Origin: Eubacteriales bacterium
Lineage (GTDB): Bacteria; Bacillota; Clostridia; Christensenellales; CAG-138
DNA: 64,000 nucleotides
Reading direction: 5' to 3'
NCBI GenBank assembly: GCA_028694155.1
Contig: JAQUTY010000004.1
Coordinates: forward strand, 77,773 to 141,772
Under the pieces are notes generated by a model that was not told the DNA's origin, did no database searches, and saw nothing but the letters and a program-made list of their open reading frames with translations. Numbering within the stretch: the first letter of the stretch is position 1; every line of letters begins with the position of its first letter. The position numbers and the translations under genes are program-made. Below, in pieces: positions 54,152-61,844 of this stretch.

Positions 54152-54571
54152 TTAGAACGGTATATCATCGGACGAAATATCTGTAAAGCCTGCCAAATCC
54201 TGAGGATTGGACTGAGTGCGCGGTGCCGAGTAGGTCGAGCCGCCCTCTTCCTGCCCCTTGGGGGTCAGAAATTCGACTTCATCTGCTGTCACGTCCAGAG
54301 ACATACGAGTCGAGCCGTCTTTTGCTTCATATAGCCTTGCCTGCAATTCACCCACAACAGCGACCTTTCTGCCCTTTGCCAAATACTTGGCGCAGTTGTC
54401 GCCCAGCTGACGCCAAGCGTTGATGCGGAAAAAATCGGTCTGTCTTTCGGTGCCCTGCTGGGCAAATTTGCGATTGACGGCGATTGTAAATGAGCATACG
54501 GTCACGCCGTTGGGCGTGCTTCTGCTTTCGGGGTCATGAGTTAGGTTGCCAATTAACGTAATTTTGTTCAT
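54152..54571 (-). CDS. ssb: single-stranded DNA-binding protein
   Basis: A 139-residue SSB with an OB fold (MNKITLIGNLTHDPE, FFRINAWRQLGDNCAKYL) and the acidic tail ending DDIPF that recruits replication and repair partners. The linker is short. It occupies its usual place between rpsF and rpsR. An AAGGAG-like sequence stands upstream. Confidence 0.97.
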   Translation of the reverse strand: MNKITLIGNLTHDPESRSTPNGVTVCSFTIAVNRKFAQQGTERQTDFFRINAWRQLGDNCAKYLAKGRKVAVVGELQARLYEAKDGSTRMSLDVTADEVEFLTPKGQEEGGSTYSAPRTQSNPQDLAGFTDISSDDIPF

Positions 54572-54600
54572 CGTGCTTCTCCTTACTATCGTGCTTGTAA

Positions 54601-54888
54601 TTATGCTTCCTTGCGTGTGACCATGTAGCGCAAAATGCGCTCATCATTCTTGAAGTTACGCTCCAATTCGCGGGGGAGTTCAGATGCTGCGTTAAAATCA
54701 ACGAGCACATAATAACCCTCGGTCTTGTAGTCGATGGTGTAAGCCAGCTTGCGCTTGCCCCAAACATCGGTCTTCACAATCTCACCACCGTTGTCGGTAA
54801 TGATTGCCGCAAACTTATCGAGGACAGACTGATTGGTTTCCTCATCAAGTTCAGGTGTGATGACGTACAATACTTCGTATGAATTCAT
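54601..54888 (-). CDS. rpsF: 30S ribosomal protein S6
   Basis: A 95-residue S6 starting MNSYEVLYVITPELDEE and containing WGKRKLAYTIDYKTEGYYVLV. The ATG at 54888 follows AGGAGGTG, which excludes a longer upstream frame. It is the first gene of the operon rpsF-ssb-rpsR and is preceded by its own promoter and a leader hairpin that may bind the S6:S18 dimer for feedback control. Confidence 0.97.
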   Translation of the reverse strand: MNSYEVLYVITPELDEETNQSVLDKFAAIITDNGGEIVKTDVWGKRKLAYTIDYKTEGYYVLVDFNAASELPRELERNFKNDERILRYMVTRKEA

Positions 54889-54905
54889 GTTTTTCACCTC
54901 CTTAT

Positions 54906-54943
54906 GGTCTATTGGCGTTCCTTTTTGAAACGCAAGAAGGACC
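54906..54943 (-). promoter_or_regulatory. leader hairpin of the rpsF operon (possible S6:S18 autoregulatory site)
   Basis: In the rpsF leader, GGTC/GACC (54943-54940 / 54909-54906) encloses a second helix TTGCGTTTC/GGAACGCCAA with one bulge. S6:S18 leaders occur in this position in many bacteria, but the diagnostic CCG box is not clear here. Confidence 0.4.
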
Positions 54944-54955
54944 GTTAGCCGATAG

Positions 54956-54984
54956 AGTATATCATAGGATAATCTAAAATGCAA
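54956..54984 (-). promoter_or_regulatory. predicted rpsF operon promoter
   Basis: Minus strand: TTGCAT (54984-54979), a 17-bp spacer and TATACT (54961-54956) with TG extension. It lies back to back with the holA promoter. Confidence 0.65.
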
Positions 54985-54999
54985 GCACGAAAAAAATAT

Positions 55000-55034
55000 T
55001 TGCAACCTATGCGGATAAAGCGTAAAATAGGCAT
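55000..55034 (+). promoter_or_regulatory. predicted promoter of a leaderless mRNA (holA)
   Basis: TTGCAA at 55000-55005, a 17-bp spacer and TAAAAT at 55023-55028; the ATG at 55035 follows after 6 nt, with no ribosome site. Confidence 0.65.
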
Positions 55035-56006
55035 ATGAACGAGAGCGAGCTTTTCAAATCGACCAAGCAGCGTGAGCTGCATGGCGCATATCTTTTGCAT
55101 GGAGCGGAGGAGCTTACAAAGCAGGAAGCCGTTGAGCGCATAAAGGAAGTGCTCGACCCTTCTTTTCGTGATTTGAACATGGACACGCTCAAGATGCCAA
55201 CAGCACAGTCGCTCCTTTCCGCCTGCGACCAGCTTCCCTTTTTCGATGAGAAGCGGCTGGTCATGGTCAAAGATTGGGACGCCACACAACTGGAAGCCTG
55301 CCTAGATAAGCTGGATTCCTTGCCCAGTTCGACCATATTGCTTTTTGTGCGCCGTGGCGATGAGAAGAGCACCACGGCACTCTATTCAAGGCTTGACAAG
55401 CAGAACAGAGTTGTTGAGTTTCCTAAGCTCACCGAGGACAGAGCCATCTCAATGGTGCTTCGTGAGTCCGCACTTATGGGGTGCAGCATTGACAGAGTGG
55501 TTGCAAGACAACTAATAATGATGGTGGGAACGGACGCATATAGGCTTAGAAACGAGCTTTCAAAGGCGGCAGGCTATGTTGGCACGGGTAACACCATCAC
55601 CGAGGCAGCTTTGAAAATAGCAGCGACCCCATCGGTTGAATATAATGTGTTTAATTTGCTCAACTATCTTCTTGCAGGGAACAAGCGAGCAGGGCTGAGA
55701 CTTATGAAGGAAATGATACAGGATGGTCAAAGTGCGCTGCAGATTGCTTATTTTTTAGAGGGCAGGCTCAGGCTGATGCTCCATGCCAAGGAGCTTCTTG
55801 CCACCAAGACACCGCAAAAGGACGCCATAAAACAGCTGGGCGGCAACCCTAAGGCTGCGGAAATTGCACTGAAAAATGCAAACAAACAGGACTATAATAA
55901 GCTGTGCGCCGCCGTCAGGTCGCTTGCCGAGGTCGATATCAAACTGAAGCAGGGAGCGATGAGGGACGAGGAAGCGTTGACGCTTGCCATCTGCAGGTGC
56001 TTTTAG
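55035..56006 (+). CDS. holA: DNA polymerase III delta subunit
   Basis: A 323-residue HolA/YqeN-type delta subunit, which opens the sliding clamp within the DnaX clamp loader. The protein begins MNESELFKSTKQ with GAYLLHGAEELTKQEA, the inactive P-loop region of the family, followed by an AAA+-like fold and a C-terminal collar (VEYNVFNLLNYLLAGNKRAGL). It is divergent from rpsF and predicted to be translated from a leaderless mRNA. A small membrane-protein gene overlaps its stop by one base. Confidence 0.92.
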   Translation: MNESELFKSTKQRELHGAYLLHGAEELTKQEAVERIKEVLDPSFRDLNMDTLKMPTAQSLLSACDQLPFFDEKRLVMVKDWDATQLEACLDKLDSLPSSTILLFVRRGDEKSTTALYSRLDKQNRVVEFPKLTEDRAISMVLRESALMGCSIDRVVARQLIMMVGTDAYRLRNELSKAAGYVGTGNTITEAALKIAATPSVEYNVFNLLNYLLAGNKRAGLRLMKEMIQDGQSALQIAYFLEGRLRLMLHAKELLATKTPQKDAIKQLGGNPKAAEIALKNANKQDYNKLCAAVRSLAEVDIKLKQGAMRDEEALTLAICRCF

Positions 56007-56275
56007 TGAGACGATTATTTAACCGCCATCCAAAGCTGATATTCACCCTTGCTGTTTTGTTCTTTTGTGTGCATCTTGCCCTTTTTGCCCATATATGGAT
56101 AGTTGCCGCCGAAAAAGGCTTCACAGGACTGTTCGTGCTGTGCTATTTAACGTTGCTATGCACCATACTGTTTATAATCATTTACAGGCGTTCTCAAAGG
56201 CTGTACAAAATTATGATGGAAGAACCTACACACGACCAAAGAAAAGACGAACGGGTGTATTGCAAAGATAATTAG
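56006..56275 (+). CDS. small two-helix membrane protein, unknown
   Basis: An 89-residue protein starting with GTG at 56006, overlapping the last base of the holA stop codon. It has a basic N-terminus, two membrane segments (about 9-30 and 37-58) and a charged C-terminal tail. I do not recognise it. Translation is probably coupled to holA. The proS promoter lies over its last codons. Confidence 0.65.
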   Translation: MRRLFNRHPKLIFTLAVLFFCVHLALFAHIWIVAAEKGFTGLFVLCYLTLLCTILFIIIYRRSQRLYKIMMEEPTHDQRKDERVYCKDN

Positions 56276-56288
56276 TGAATGATATAAT
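56260..56288 (+). promoter_or_regulatory. predicted proS promoter
   Basis: TTGCAA at 56260-56265, a 17-bp spacer and TATAAT at 56283-56288 with TG extension; the leader carries AGGAGG. Confidence 0.65.
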
Positions 56289-56317
56289 CAAATTTAGCAC
56301 AATTTTTAGGAGGAACT

Positions 56318-58021
56318 ATGAGAGTAAGTCAACTGCTGGGGGAACGCTACAAGGAGCGTGCCTTTGAGATAGAGAGTCAGAATTTGATGACCCGTGGCGG
56401 TTACATCAAACAGGTGGGCAACGGCATTTATTCGCTGTTCACACCTGCCAAGCGCATTGCACGCAAGATTGAGAACATTCTTCGTGAGGAAATGGATGCA
56501 ATCGGTGGACAGGAAGTGCTGTTCCCTGTTGCAATGCCTGCAACCATCTGGCAGCAAAGCGGAAGGTTTGACAGCATCGGAAGCGAGCTTTTGCGCTTTA
56601 AGGACAGAAGCGGCGCAGATATGGTGCTGGGCATGACGCATGAGGAGGCAGCCGTCCAGCTTGCAACCAATGTTGCCGGAACCTATCAAAAGTTTCCCTT
56701 CATGATCTACCAGATTCAAACCAAGTTTCGTGACGAGCCGCGCGCCCGTGGCGGACTGATTCGAGTTCGTGAGTTCACCATGAAGGACGCCTATTCCTTC
56801 CACACCTCATATGAGGATTTGCAGCAGTATTATGAGCAGTGCTACAAGGCCTACGAGCGCATTTTCGCACGCTGCGGTGTTCCTGAGGTCATTGCCGTGA
56901 AGTCCGATCCGGGCATGATGGGCGGCAAGATAAGCCACGAGTTTATGCTCCTTACAGGAATTGGCGAGGACACGCTGGTCATTTGCCCCCAGTGCGGCTA
57001 TCGTGCCAACATGGAGGCTGCCGATTGTATCGTACACGAGCATCTTGACGCAGAGGAAAAGCCGCTTGAGCTGGTTGAAACATATCAAAACAAGACGATT
57101 GAGGAGGTCGCAACCTTCCTAAACGTGAGTATGGACAGGCTATTAAAGGCAGTAGTCTATCAGCGCAACGAGGACGACAGCTATGTTGTGGTGTTCATTC
57201 GTGGAGACATTGAGGTCAATGAAACAAAGCTCCGCAATTACTTAAAGGCAGAGGTGCATCCTGCTGTCGAGCTGGATGCTTGCGACCTGTGCGCCGGCTC
57301 CATCGGGCCTGTGGATTTGCATACTAAGGCGACGGTGCTGTTTGACAAGACGCTGCAAAGCCGCAATAATTATGTCTGCGGAGCCAACCGTGACGGCTTC
57401 CATCGCACGGGATTGAACCTGACCCGTGACATAGGCAAGGTTGATTTTATTGACGTAGGCAAGGCGACCGATGGCGGAGTTTGCCCCTCCTGCGGTAAAC
57501 ACAGCATCACCATCAAAAACGGAATCGAGGTTGGAAACATCTTCCAACTCGGTACCAGATATACTGAAGCCATGGGAATGCAGTACGATGCTGCCGATGG
57601 CTCTCGTCAGTACCCCATCATGGGCTGCTATGGCATTGGCGTGGGAAGGCTGATGGCGTCCGTATGCGAAGCCAAGCATGACGACTACGGCCCGATATGG
57701 CCCATGGCGATTGCCCCGTGGCAGGTGCATATCTGCGCTCTTAGAGCAGATGACCCTCAGGTAAAGGACAAAGCAGAGACGCTGTATTCCGAGTTGAATA
57801 GACTTGGTGTTGAGGTGATAATTGACGACCGTACCGTTTCGGCAGGATTCATGTTCTCAGACGCCGACCTGTTGGGCGTACCCCTTAGAGTCATCATAAG
57901 CCCAAAGACTCTTGCACGCAACGCCTTTGAGCTTATCAGCCGTGACAAGACCGTCAAACAAGACCTTGCCATCGAGGGTGCCGCCGCTGCATTGCGTGAC
58001 ATGGTTATGGAGAGAATGTAA
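56318..58021 (+). CDS. proS: prolyl-tRNA synthetase (bacterial type with editing insert)
   Basis: A class II synthetase of 567 residues, the length of the bacterial form that carries the INS editing domain (about 230-380) between motifs 2 and 3. Motif 2 is visible as RARGGLIRVREFTMKD and motif 3 as GCYGIGVGRL. It charges tRNA-Pro and clears mischarged Ala-tRNA-Pro. AGGAGG precedes the ATG. It stands alone with its own promoter and terminator. Confidence 0.97.
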   Translation: MRVSQLLGERYKERAFEIESQNLMTRGGYIKQVGNGIYSLFTPAKRIARKIENILREEMDAIGGQEVLFPVAMPATIWQQSGRFDSIGSELLRFKDRSGADMVLGMTHEEAAVQLATNVAGTYQKFPFMIYQIQTKFRDEPRARGGLIRVREFTMKDAYSFHTSYEDLQQYYEQCYKAYERIFARCGVPEVIAVKSDPGMMGGKISHEFMLLTGIGEDTLVICPQCGYRANMEAADCIVHEHLDAEEKPLELVETYQNKTIEEVATFLNVSMDRLLKAVVYQRNEDDSYVVVFIRGDIEVNETKLRNYLKAEVHPAVELDACDLCAGSIGPVDLHTKATVLFDKTLQSRNNYVCGANRDGFHRTGLNLTRDIGKVDFIDVGKATDGGVCPSCGKHSITIKNGIEVGNIFQLGTRYTEAMGMQYDAADGSRQYPIMGCYGIGVGRLMASVCEAKHDDYGPIWPMAIAPWQVHICALRADDPQVKDKAETLYSELNRLGVEVIIDDRTVSAGFMFSDADLLGVPLRVIISPKTLARNAFELISRDKTVKQDLAIEGAAAALRDMVMERM

Positions 58022-58063
58022 GCAATCAGCATAGATTCAAAAATAATTTAGAGTATAATAATA

Positions 58064-58096
58064 GGAAGGGCTTGTGATTAAAGTCCTTCCGTTTGT
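58064..58096 (+). terminator. intrinsic terminator after proS
   Basis: A 10-bp stem (58064-58073 / 58081-58090, one G-T pair) with a 7-nt loop and a T-rich tail. It could also end the convergent UPF0340 gene. Confidence 0.7.
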
Positions 58097-58119
58097 TTGC
58101 GCTATGTTTGACAAGTAGG

Positions 58120-58689
58120 TTACTTGTGCGGATTTCCGATTTCCAAATATTCCGCCCTTGGGCCTCCGACGTATTTTGGGCGTGAATAAGCAAGCACGAG
58201 GTTAGCCTCACCGATTTTTCTAAGCGAGCTGTGTACCGGAACGGCAACAGGGTGGAGATGCATACCAATAATGGTGTCGCCTATGTCGATGGCGAGCGTG
58301 GCTTTTGCACGAAGATCCTCGACCATTACCGCATCGGGCATATTGCAGAATGCTTCGGTTATGCAGGCACCGCCGGCGTGGAGATGCGGTTTGACCCACA
58401 CCTGCTGCAACTCAAACTTCTCCATAGTACCGCTGCTGACGCAGAGGGAGCGATTGATGTGTTCGCAGCCCTGAACCGCAAAGCATAGCCCACGAGCAGC
58501 AGCAAGCGGAGCAATAGCACCATAGACCGCCTTTGCAGCCTCCGTTGTGGAGCAAGAGCCGATGCGCTTACCCATAATCTCACTTGTAGAGCATCCCAAA
58601 ACCAATAGCTGCCCCGCCTTAGGCTTTGCAGTATCCATCAATATTTCAAAGGCTTCGCGCGCTTGTGCGCTAATCAATTCAAAATTCAT
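58120..58689 (-). CDS. UPF0340 family protein (YwlG-like)
   Basis: A 189-residue protein of the UPF0340/TIGR01440 family: LVLGCSTSEIMGKRIGS, FAVQGCEHINR, ACITEAFCNMPDAVMVEDL and the C-terminal RPKYVGGPRAEY are all visible. The function is unknown; the fold is thought to resemble thiamine-binding or acyltransferase-like proteins without firm proof. AAAGGAAG precedes the start. It is monocistronic. Confidence 0.94.
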   Translation of the reverse strand: MNFELISAQAREAFEILMDTAKPKAGQLLVLGCSTSEIMGKRIGSCSTTEAAKAVYGAIAPLAAARGLCFAVQGCEHINRSLCVSSGTMEKFELQQVWVKPHLHAGGACITEAFCNMPDAVMVEDLRAKATLAIDIGDTIIGMHLHPVAVPVHSSLRKIGEANLVLAYSRPKYVGGPRAEYLEIGNPHK

Positions 58690-58715
58690 AGTCCGTTACT
58701 TCCTTTCAAACATTC

Positions 58716-58744
58716 ATTATACCACGCTTTCAATCCATTGTCAG
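58716..58744 (-). promoter_or_regulatory. predicted promoter of the UPF0340 gene
   Basis: Minus strand: CTGACA (58744-58739), a 17-bp spacer and TATAAT (58721-58716). Confidence 0.65.
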
Positions 58745-58795
58745 CAGTTATTTGTTACCGCACGATTGCATACTCTTCAAATAGGAGGTGGCATT

Positions 58796-59038
58796 ATGGA
58801 CAGTCGAAGCACGTTCTGTGAGTTAAAACGCAAGGAGGTTGTTAATCTTTGCGACGGGGCAAAGCTGGGGCATATCTGCGACTTAGAGCTGGAAGTATGT
58901 ACGGGCACGGTGCTTGCCATCATTGTTCCAGGGTGCAGCAGGATGCTTGGCATATTGAAGAGCAACGAAAATATTGTAATACCCTTTTGCCGAATAAAAA
59001 AATTTGGGGAGGATGTAATTTTAGTGGAGTTGTCCTAA
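58796..59038 (+). CDS. YlmC/YmxH family protein (PRC-barrel)
   Basis: An 80-residue PRC-barrel protein with the YlmC/YmxH look: ELKRKEVVNLCDGAKLG, VPGCSR..G and IPFCRIKKFGEDVILVEL. YmxH is a sporulation-associated protein; the exact role is not known. AGGAGG lies 7 nt before the ATG. The gene is immediately followed by nrdR, which has its own extended -10 promoter. Confidence 0.92.
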   Translation: MDSRSTFCELKRKEVVNLCDGAKLGHICDLELEVCTGTVLAIIVPGCSRMLGILKSNENIVIPFCRIKKFGEDVILVELS

Positions 59039-59047
59039 AAATTGTGA

Positions 59048-59083
59048 TATAATCGCTATATGTGGGGGTATGACTTCCCCACA
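59048..59083 (+). promoter_or_regulatory. nrdR extended -10 box and 5'-terminal hairpin
   Basis: TATAAT at 59048-59053 with TGA before it and no good -35 box. The RNA should begin near 59060, exactly at an inverted repeat (59061-59067 / 59077-59083, TGTGGGG/CCCCACA) that would form a hairpin at the 5' end of the message. Confidence 0.5.
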
Positions 59084-59108
59084 ACAACACAATGTGGAGG
59101 ATAATTCT

Positions 59109-59564
59109 ATGAAGTGTCGTTTTTGCTCTAGCATTGACAGCAAGGTAATCGACAGTCGCCCGTCCGAGGACGGCAGCGCAATCAGAAGGCGTCGTGAGTG
59201 CATCGGTTGCGGAAGGAGATTTACGACATTTGAAAGGATTGAGGAAGTCCCCATAATGGTTGTCAAGCGTGACGGCCGCCGAGAGCTGTTTGAGCCTGAC
59301 AAAATCAGAAACGGCGTCAGAAAGGCATGTGAGAAGCGACCAATCTCTGCCGAAACACAGAACAGAATGGTTGACGAAATATCCCGTGAAGTTAATAACT
59401 CGCTCGATGCCGAAATATCCACCGTTGCGCTGGGTGAGATGGTCATGCGCAAGCTCAAGGAGGTTGACGAAGTTGCCTATGTGCGCTTTGCCTCCGTCTA
59501 CCGTGAATTTAAGGACACGCAGACATTCATGCAGGAACTCCAGCGTCTGCTTGATGAGAAATAA
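59109..59564 (+). CDS. nrdR: transcriptional repressor NrdR
   Basis: A 151-residue NrdR. A zinc ribbon with cysteines at 3, 6, 31 and 34 (CRFC, CIGCGRRF) leads into an ATP-cone domain (VKRDGRRELFEPDKIRNGVRKA). It represses ribonucleotide reductase genes when bound to dATP/ATP. The ATG at 59109 follows GGAGG; a longer frame through the hairpin is not supported. The pgeF start overlaps its stop by one base. No nrd genes are in the window. Confidence 0.97.
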   Translation: MKCRFCSSIDSKVIDSRPSEDGSAIRRRRECIGCGRRFTTFERIEEVPIMVVKRDGRRELFEPDKIRNGVRKACEKRPISAETQNRMVDEISREVNNSLDAEISTVALGEMVMRKLKEVDEVAYVRFASVYREFKDTQTFMQELQRLLDEK

Positions 59565-60388
59565 TGGAGTGTATTCACACTGGCTATACATATGAGCAGG
59601 TGGGTGAGGTTGGAATATACCGTCTCCCCCTGTTTTCGGCGCAAAAAGGGATAGACCACGGCTTTTCGGCACGCACAGGGGGAGTGAGCGAGGGCTGCTT
59701 TGCATCTCTCAATCTCAGCTTCACCCGTCCGGAGGACAGAAAAAAGGTGGTTCGCAACTATGAAATATTCTGTGATGCTGCCAATATTCCGCTGCAAAGC
59801 ATGGTAATGGACACCTACGAGCATGGCACCACCATTTTGCGGGTTGACAGAAACGATTGCGGCAAGGGGTACCTGCTGCCATCATTGCCTGCCTGCGATG
59901 GGTTGGTGACCAATGATCCAAACGTCACGTTGATGACAGGACATGCCGACTGCATGGCATTTTACTGCTACGATTCGGTCAACAAATGTATAGGGCTTGC
60001 ACACGCAGGCTGGCGTGGGGCATTGAACCGAATTGGCTCCCAGCTAATAAAAATGATGAAGACTGAGTACGGAAGCAATCCAACAAATATTTTGGTGGGG
60101 GTAGGGCCGTCAATTTGTCCAAAGTGCTTTGAAGTGGGAGAGGACGTTGCTGCCGACTTTGAAAAAGCCTATCCCAATATTAACATTCGTGGTACAAACG
60201 AAAAGGGCAATCCCACTATTGATCTATGGAAGGTTGCCGCCGAGCAGTTTTTGGAGCAGGGTGTAAAAAGAGAGAATATCGAGCTGATGGGCGTGTGTAC
60301 CATGGAGGACGACAGGCTTTATTCGCACCGCCGTGACAAGGGAAAAACAGGCGGAATGACGGCGTTTTTGCGTATATTGACAACTTGA
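59564..60388 (+). CDS. pgeF: polyphenol oxidase / purine nucleoside phosphorylase PgeF (YfiH) family
   Basis: A 274-residue protein of the YfiH/LACC1 family with the zinc-binding residues visible in GHADCMAFY and HAGWRG and the early HGFSARTGGVS. Family members cleave purine nucleosides or, in E. coli, correct a cell-wall precursor error. The ATG overlaps the nrdR stop (TAATG), so they are coupled. The promoter of the next gene begins inside its last codons. Confidence 0.94.
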   Translation: MECIHTGYTYEQVGEVGIYRLPLFSAQKGIDHGFSARTGGVSEGCFASLNLSFTRPEDRKKVVRNYEIFCDAANIPLQSMVMDTYEHGTTILRVDRNDCGKGYLLPSLPACDGLVTNDPNVTLMTGHADCMAFYCYDSVNKCIGLAHAGWRGALNRIGSQLIKMMKTEYGSNPTNILVGVGPSICPKCFEVGEDVAADFEKAYPNINIRGTNEKGNPTIDLWKVAAEQFLEQGVKRENIELMGVCTMEDDRLYSHRRDKGKTGGMTAFLRILTT

Positions 60389-60405
60389 TACCTAAGTGAT
60401 ATAAT
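60377..60405 (+). promoter_or_regulatory. predicted promoter of the PrsA-like gene
   Basis: TTGACA at 60377-60382, a 17-bp spacer and TATAAT at 60400-60405: consensus at both boxes. It overlaps the end of pgeF. Confidence 0.75.
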
Positions 60406-60436
60406 CCACTAGATATTATTCTAGGGAGTAAATTAG

Positions 60437-61648
60437 ATGAAAAAGCAGACAAAAAAGAAAATAATCGTAGCCGTAATTGCGACGATTGTTATTGTAATGG
60501 CCATCCTTTTGATTGTTGCACTTCAGCCGAACGCTTACGGCTATAACTGGTTTGAACGCAACAAGACGGTCATCGACACAGGCGTGGGAACGGTCAAGTT
60601 CGGAGCCTATCAGATTCAGTATGCACAATATGGCAACACATATTTTTCCACCACACCAACCGAGGCTAATTCCTTGCAGCTTCGCGAGGCTTCTCTTGAA
60701 GCCTGTGCGCAGGAGGTACTCTTCATTGCCAAGGCAGAGGAGCTGGGAATTGAACTGACTGCAGACCAAAAGGCAAATGTCAATGCAGCAGGTCAAGCGG
60801 CAATCGACAGCCTCAAAAACTCCATCAAAACATCGCTCCAAAATCGTGGTGTTGCCAACCCCACCGATGCTCAGATTAACCAATATCTCACGGATGAATT
60901 TGTGGACATGGGAATGAGCAAGAGTGGATACATGAAGGCGGCAGAGTTCAGCCAGAAGGCCTATTATTGCTCTGTCAACGTGAGCGCATATTACCAGAGC
61001 GAGGAGACCTGCCCCTATACTGAGGATCAGATTAAGGCAGAGTATGACAAGATCGTGGAGGAGAGCTTCAGCGACTATCAGGTTGGCGATTACGCATTGT
61101 ATGAAAGCGGCTATCAGGCAGGAAACTACAGCATTCGCTATCTGGTCATTCCCGAGGACTTCGTGTTCGTGCGCACAATCAAGGTCGATAACGAGACCGA
61201 CAGAGACACCATCATCAATGGCTTGAATGCAGGTGAGGATTTTGAGCAGTATCTGAGAAAAGAAATCAACACCGATGAATTCATAAAGACCATGGAGTTG
61301 GATGAAGGCTATGCAATCGGCAAGGACGACAGCTTCATGAAGGACGACAATCAGATTTATGATAAGGCAGTCAACATGGAGATTGGCGCATGGGACTGGG
61401 TCGATGTCGAGACTACAACCACAGATGACGAAGGAACAGAGGTCGTCAACCACACTTACTACATCTTTATGCGTGTTGATGGACAGACTGGCAAGGTGCC
61501 CTACGAGAAGTACGCTTCCGGCATCAAGTCGAGCATCATCTCCGGCATCATGACCGATGAGCTTATGGCAAACGTCACATATCCCAACACGAGCTTGCTT
61601 GACAGCTTTGATGTGGCATATCGTACATTCCGTGACAGCGTTGCATAA
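60437..61648 (+). CDS. membrane-anchored SurA/PrsA-like foldase
   Basis: A 403-residue protein with a lysine-rich start, one membrane segment (about 8-29) and an extracellular part. Residues of about 40-230 resemble the helical SurA N-terminal chaperone domain, and about 235-370 are consistent with a diverged parvulin-type peptidyl-prolyl isomerase domain. There is no lipobox, in contrast to PrsA. It likely helps fold exported proteins. A GGGAG site precedes the ATG. A 31-residue peptide gene follows 9 bp later and a terminator closes the pair. Confidence 0.78.
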   Translation: MKKQTKKKIIVAVIATIVIVMAILLIVALQPNAYGYNWFERNKTVIDTGVGTVKFGAYQIQYAQYGNTYFSTTPTEANSLQLREASLEACAQEVLFIAKAEELGIELTADQKANVNAAGQAAIDSLKNSIKTSLQNRGVANPTDAQINQYLTDEFVDMGMSKSGYMKAAEFSQKAYYCSVNVSAYYQSEETCPYTEDQIKAEYDKIVEESFSDYQVGDYALYESGYQAGNYSIRYLVIPEDFVFVRTIKVDNETDRDTIINGLNAGEDFEQYLRKEINTDEFIKTMELDEGYAIGKDDSFMKDDNQIYDKAVNMEIGAWDWVDVETTTTDDEGTEVVNHTYYIFMRVDGQTGKVPYEKYASGIKSSIISGIMTDELMANVTYPNTSLLDSFDVAYRTFRDSVA

Positions 61649-61657
61649 GGACAGAGC

Positions 61658-61753
61658 ATGAAGAAAAATTTGACAAGAATTATATGCCTGCTGATGGCTG
61701 CGCTCATGCTTTTAGGCGTAGTGGTAGCCATCATCTGGGCGCTCGTAGCCTAA
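61658..61753 (+). CDS. 31-residue single-span membrane peptide
   Basis: A tiny gene: ATG at 61658, TAA at 61751-61753. The product starts MKKNLTRIICLL and is hydrophobic from residue 8 onward, a single membrane span with a basic N-terminus. AAGGA stands about 6 nt upstream, and the gene lies 9 bp after the foldase and right before a strong terminator, so it is the last gene of that operon. In size and topology it resembles the small Prli42/DUF4044-type peptides of Firmicutes, but the sequence is too short to assign. Confidence 0.6.
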   Translation: MKKNLTRIICLLMAALMLLGVVVAIIWALVA

Positions 61754-61775
61754 CGCAAAGTTCAAATAATATATC

Positions 61776-61817
61776 AAATTCGTCTATTTGGGGGCTGACC
61801 CCAATAGACGAATTTTT
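61776..61817 (+). terminator. strong intrinsic terminator, copy B of the dispersed palindrome
   Basis: The arms 61776-61793 and 61799-61815 pair over 17 bp with one bulged T, closed by a 5-nt loop and followed by T. Arms and flank match the copy at 2132-2188. Confidence 0.9.
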
Positions 61818-61844
61818 GGTTTTTGATGAAAATAAAGCCGATGC

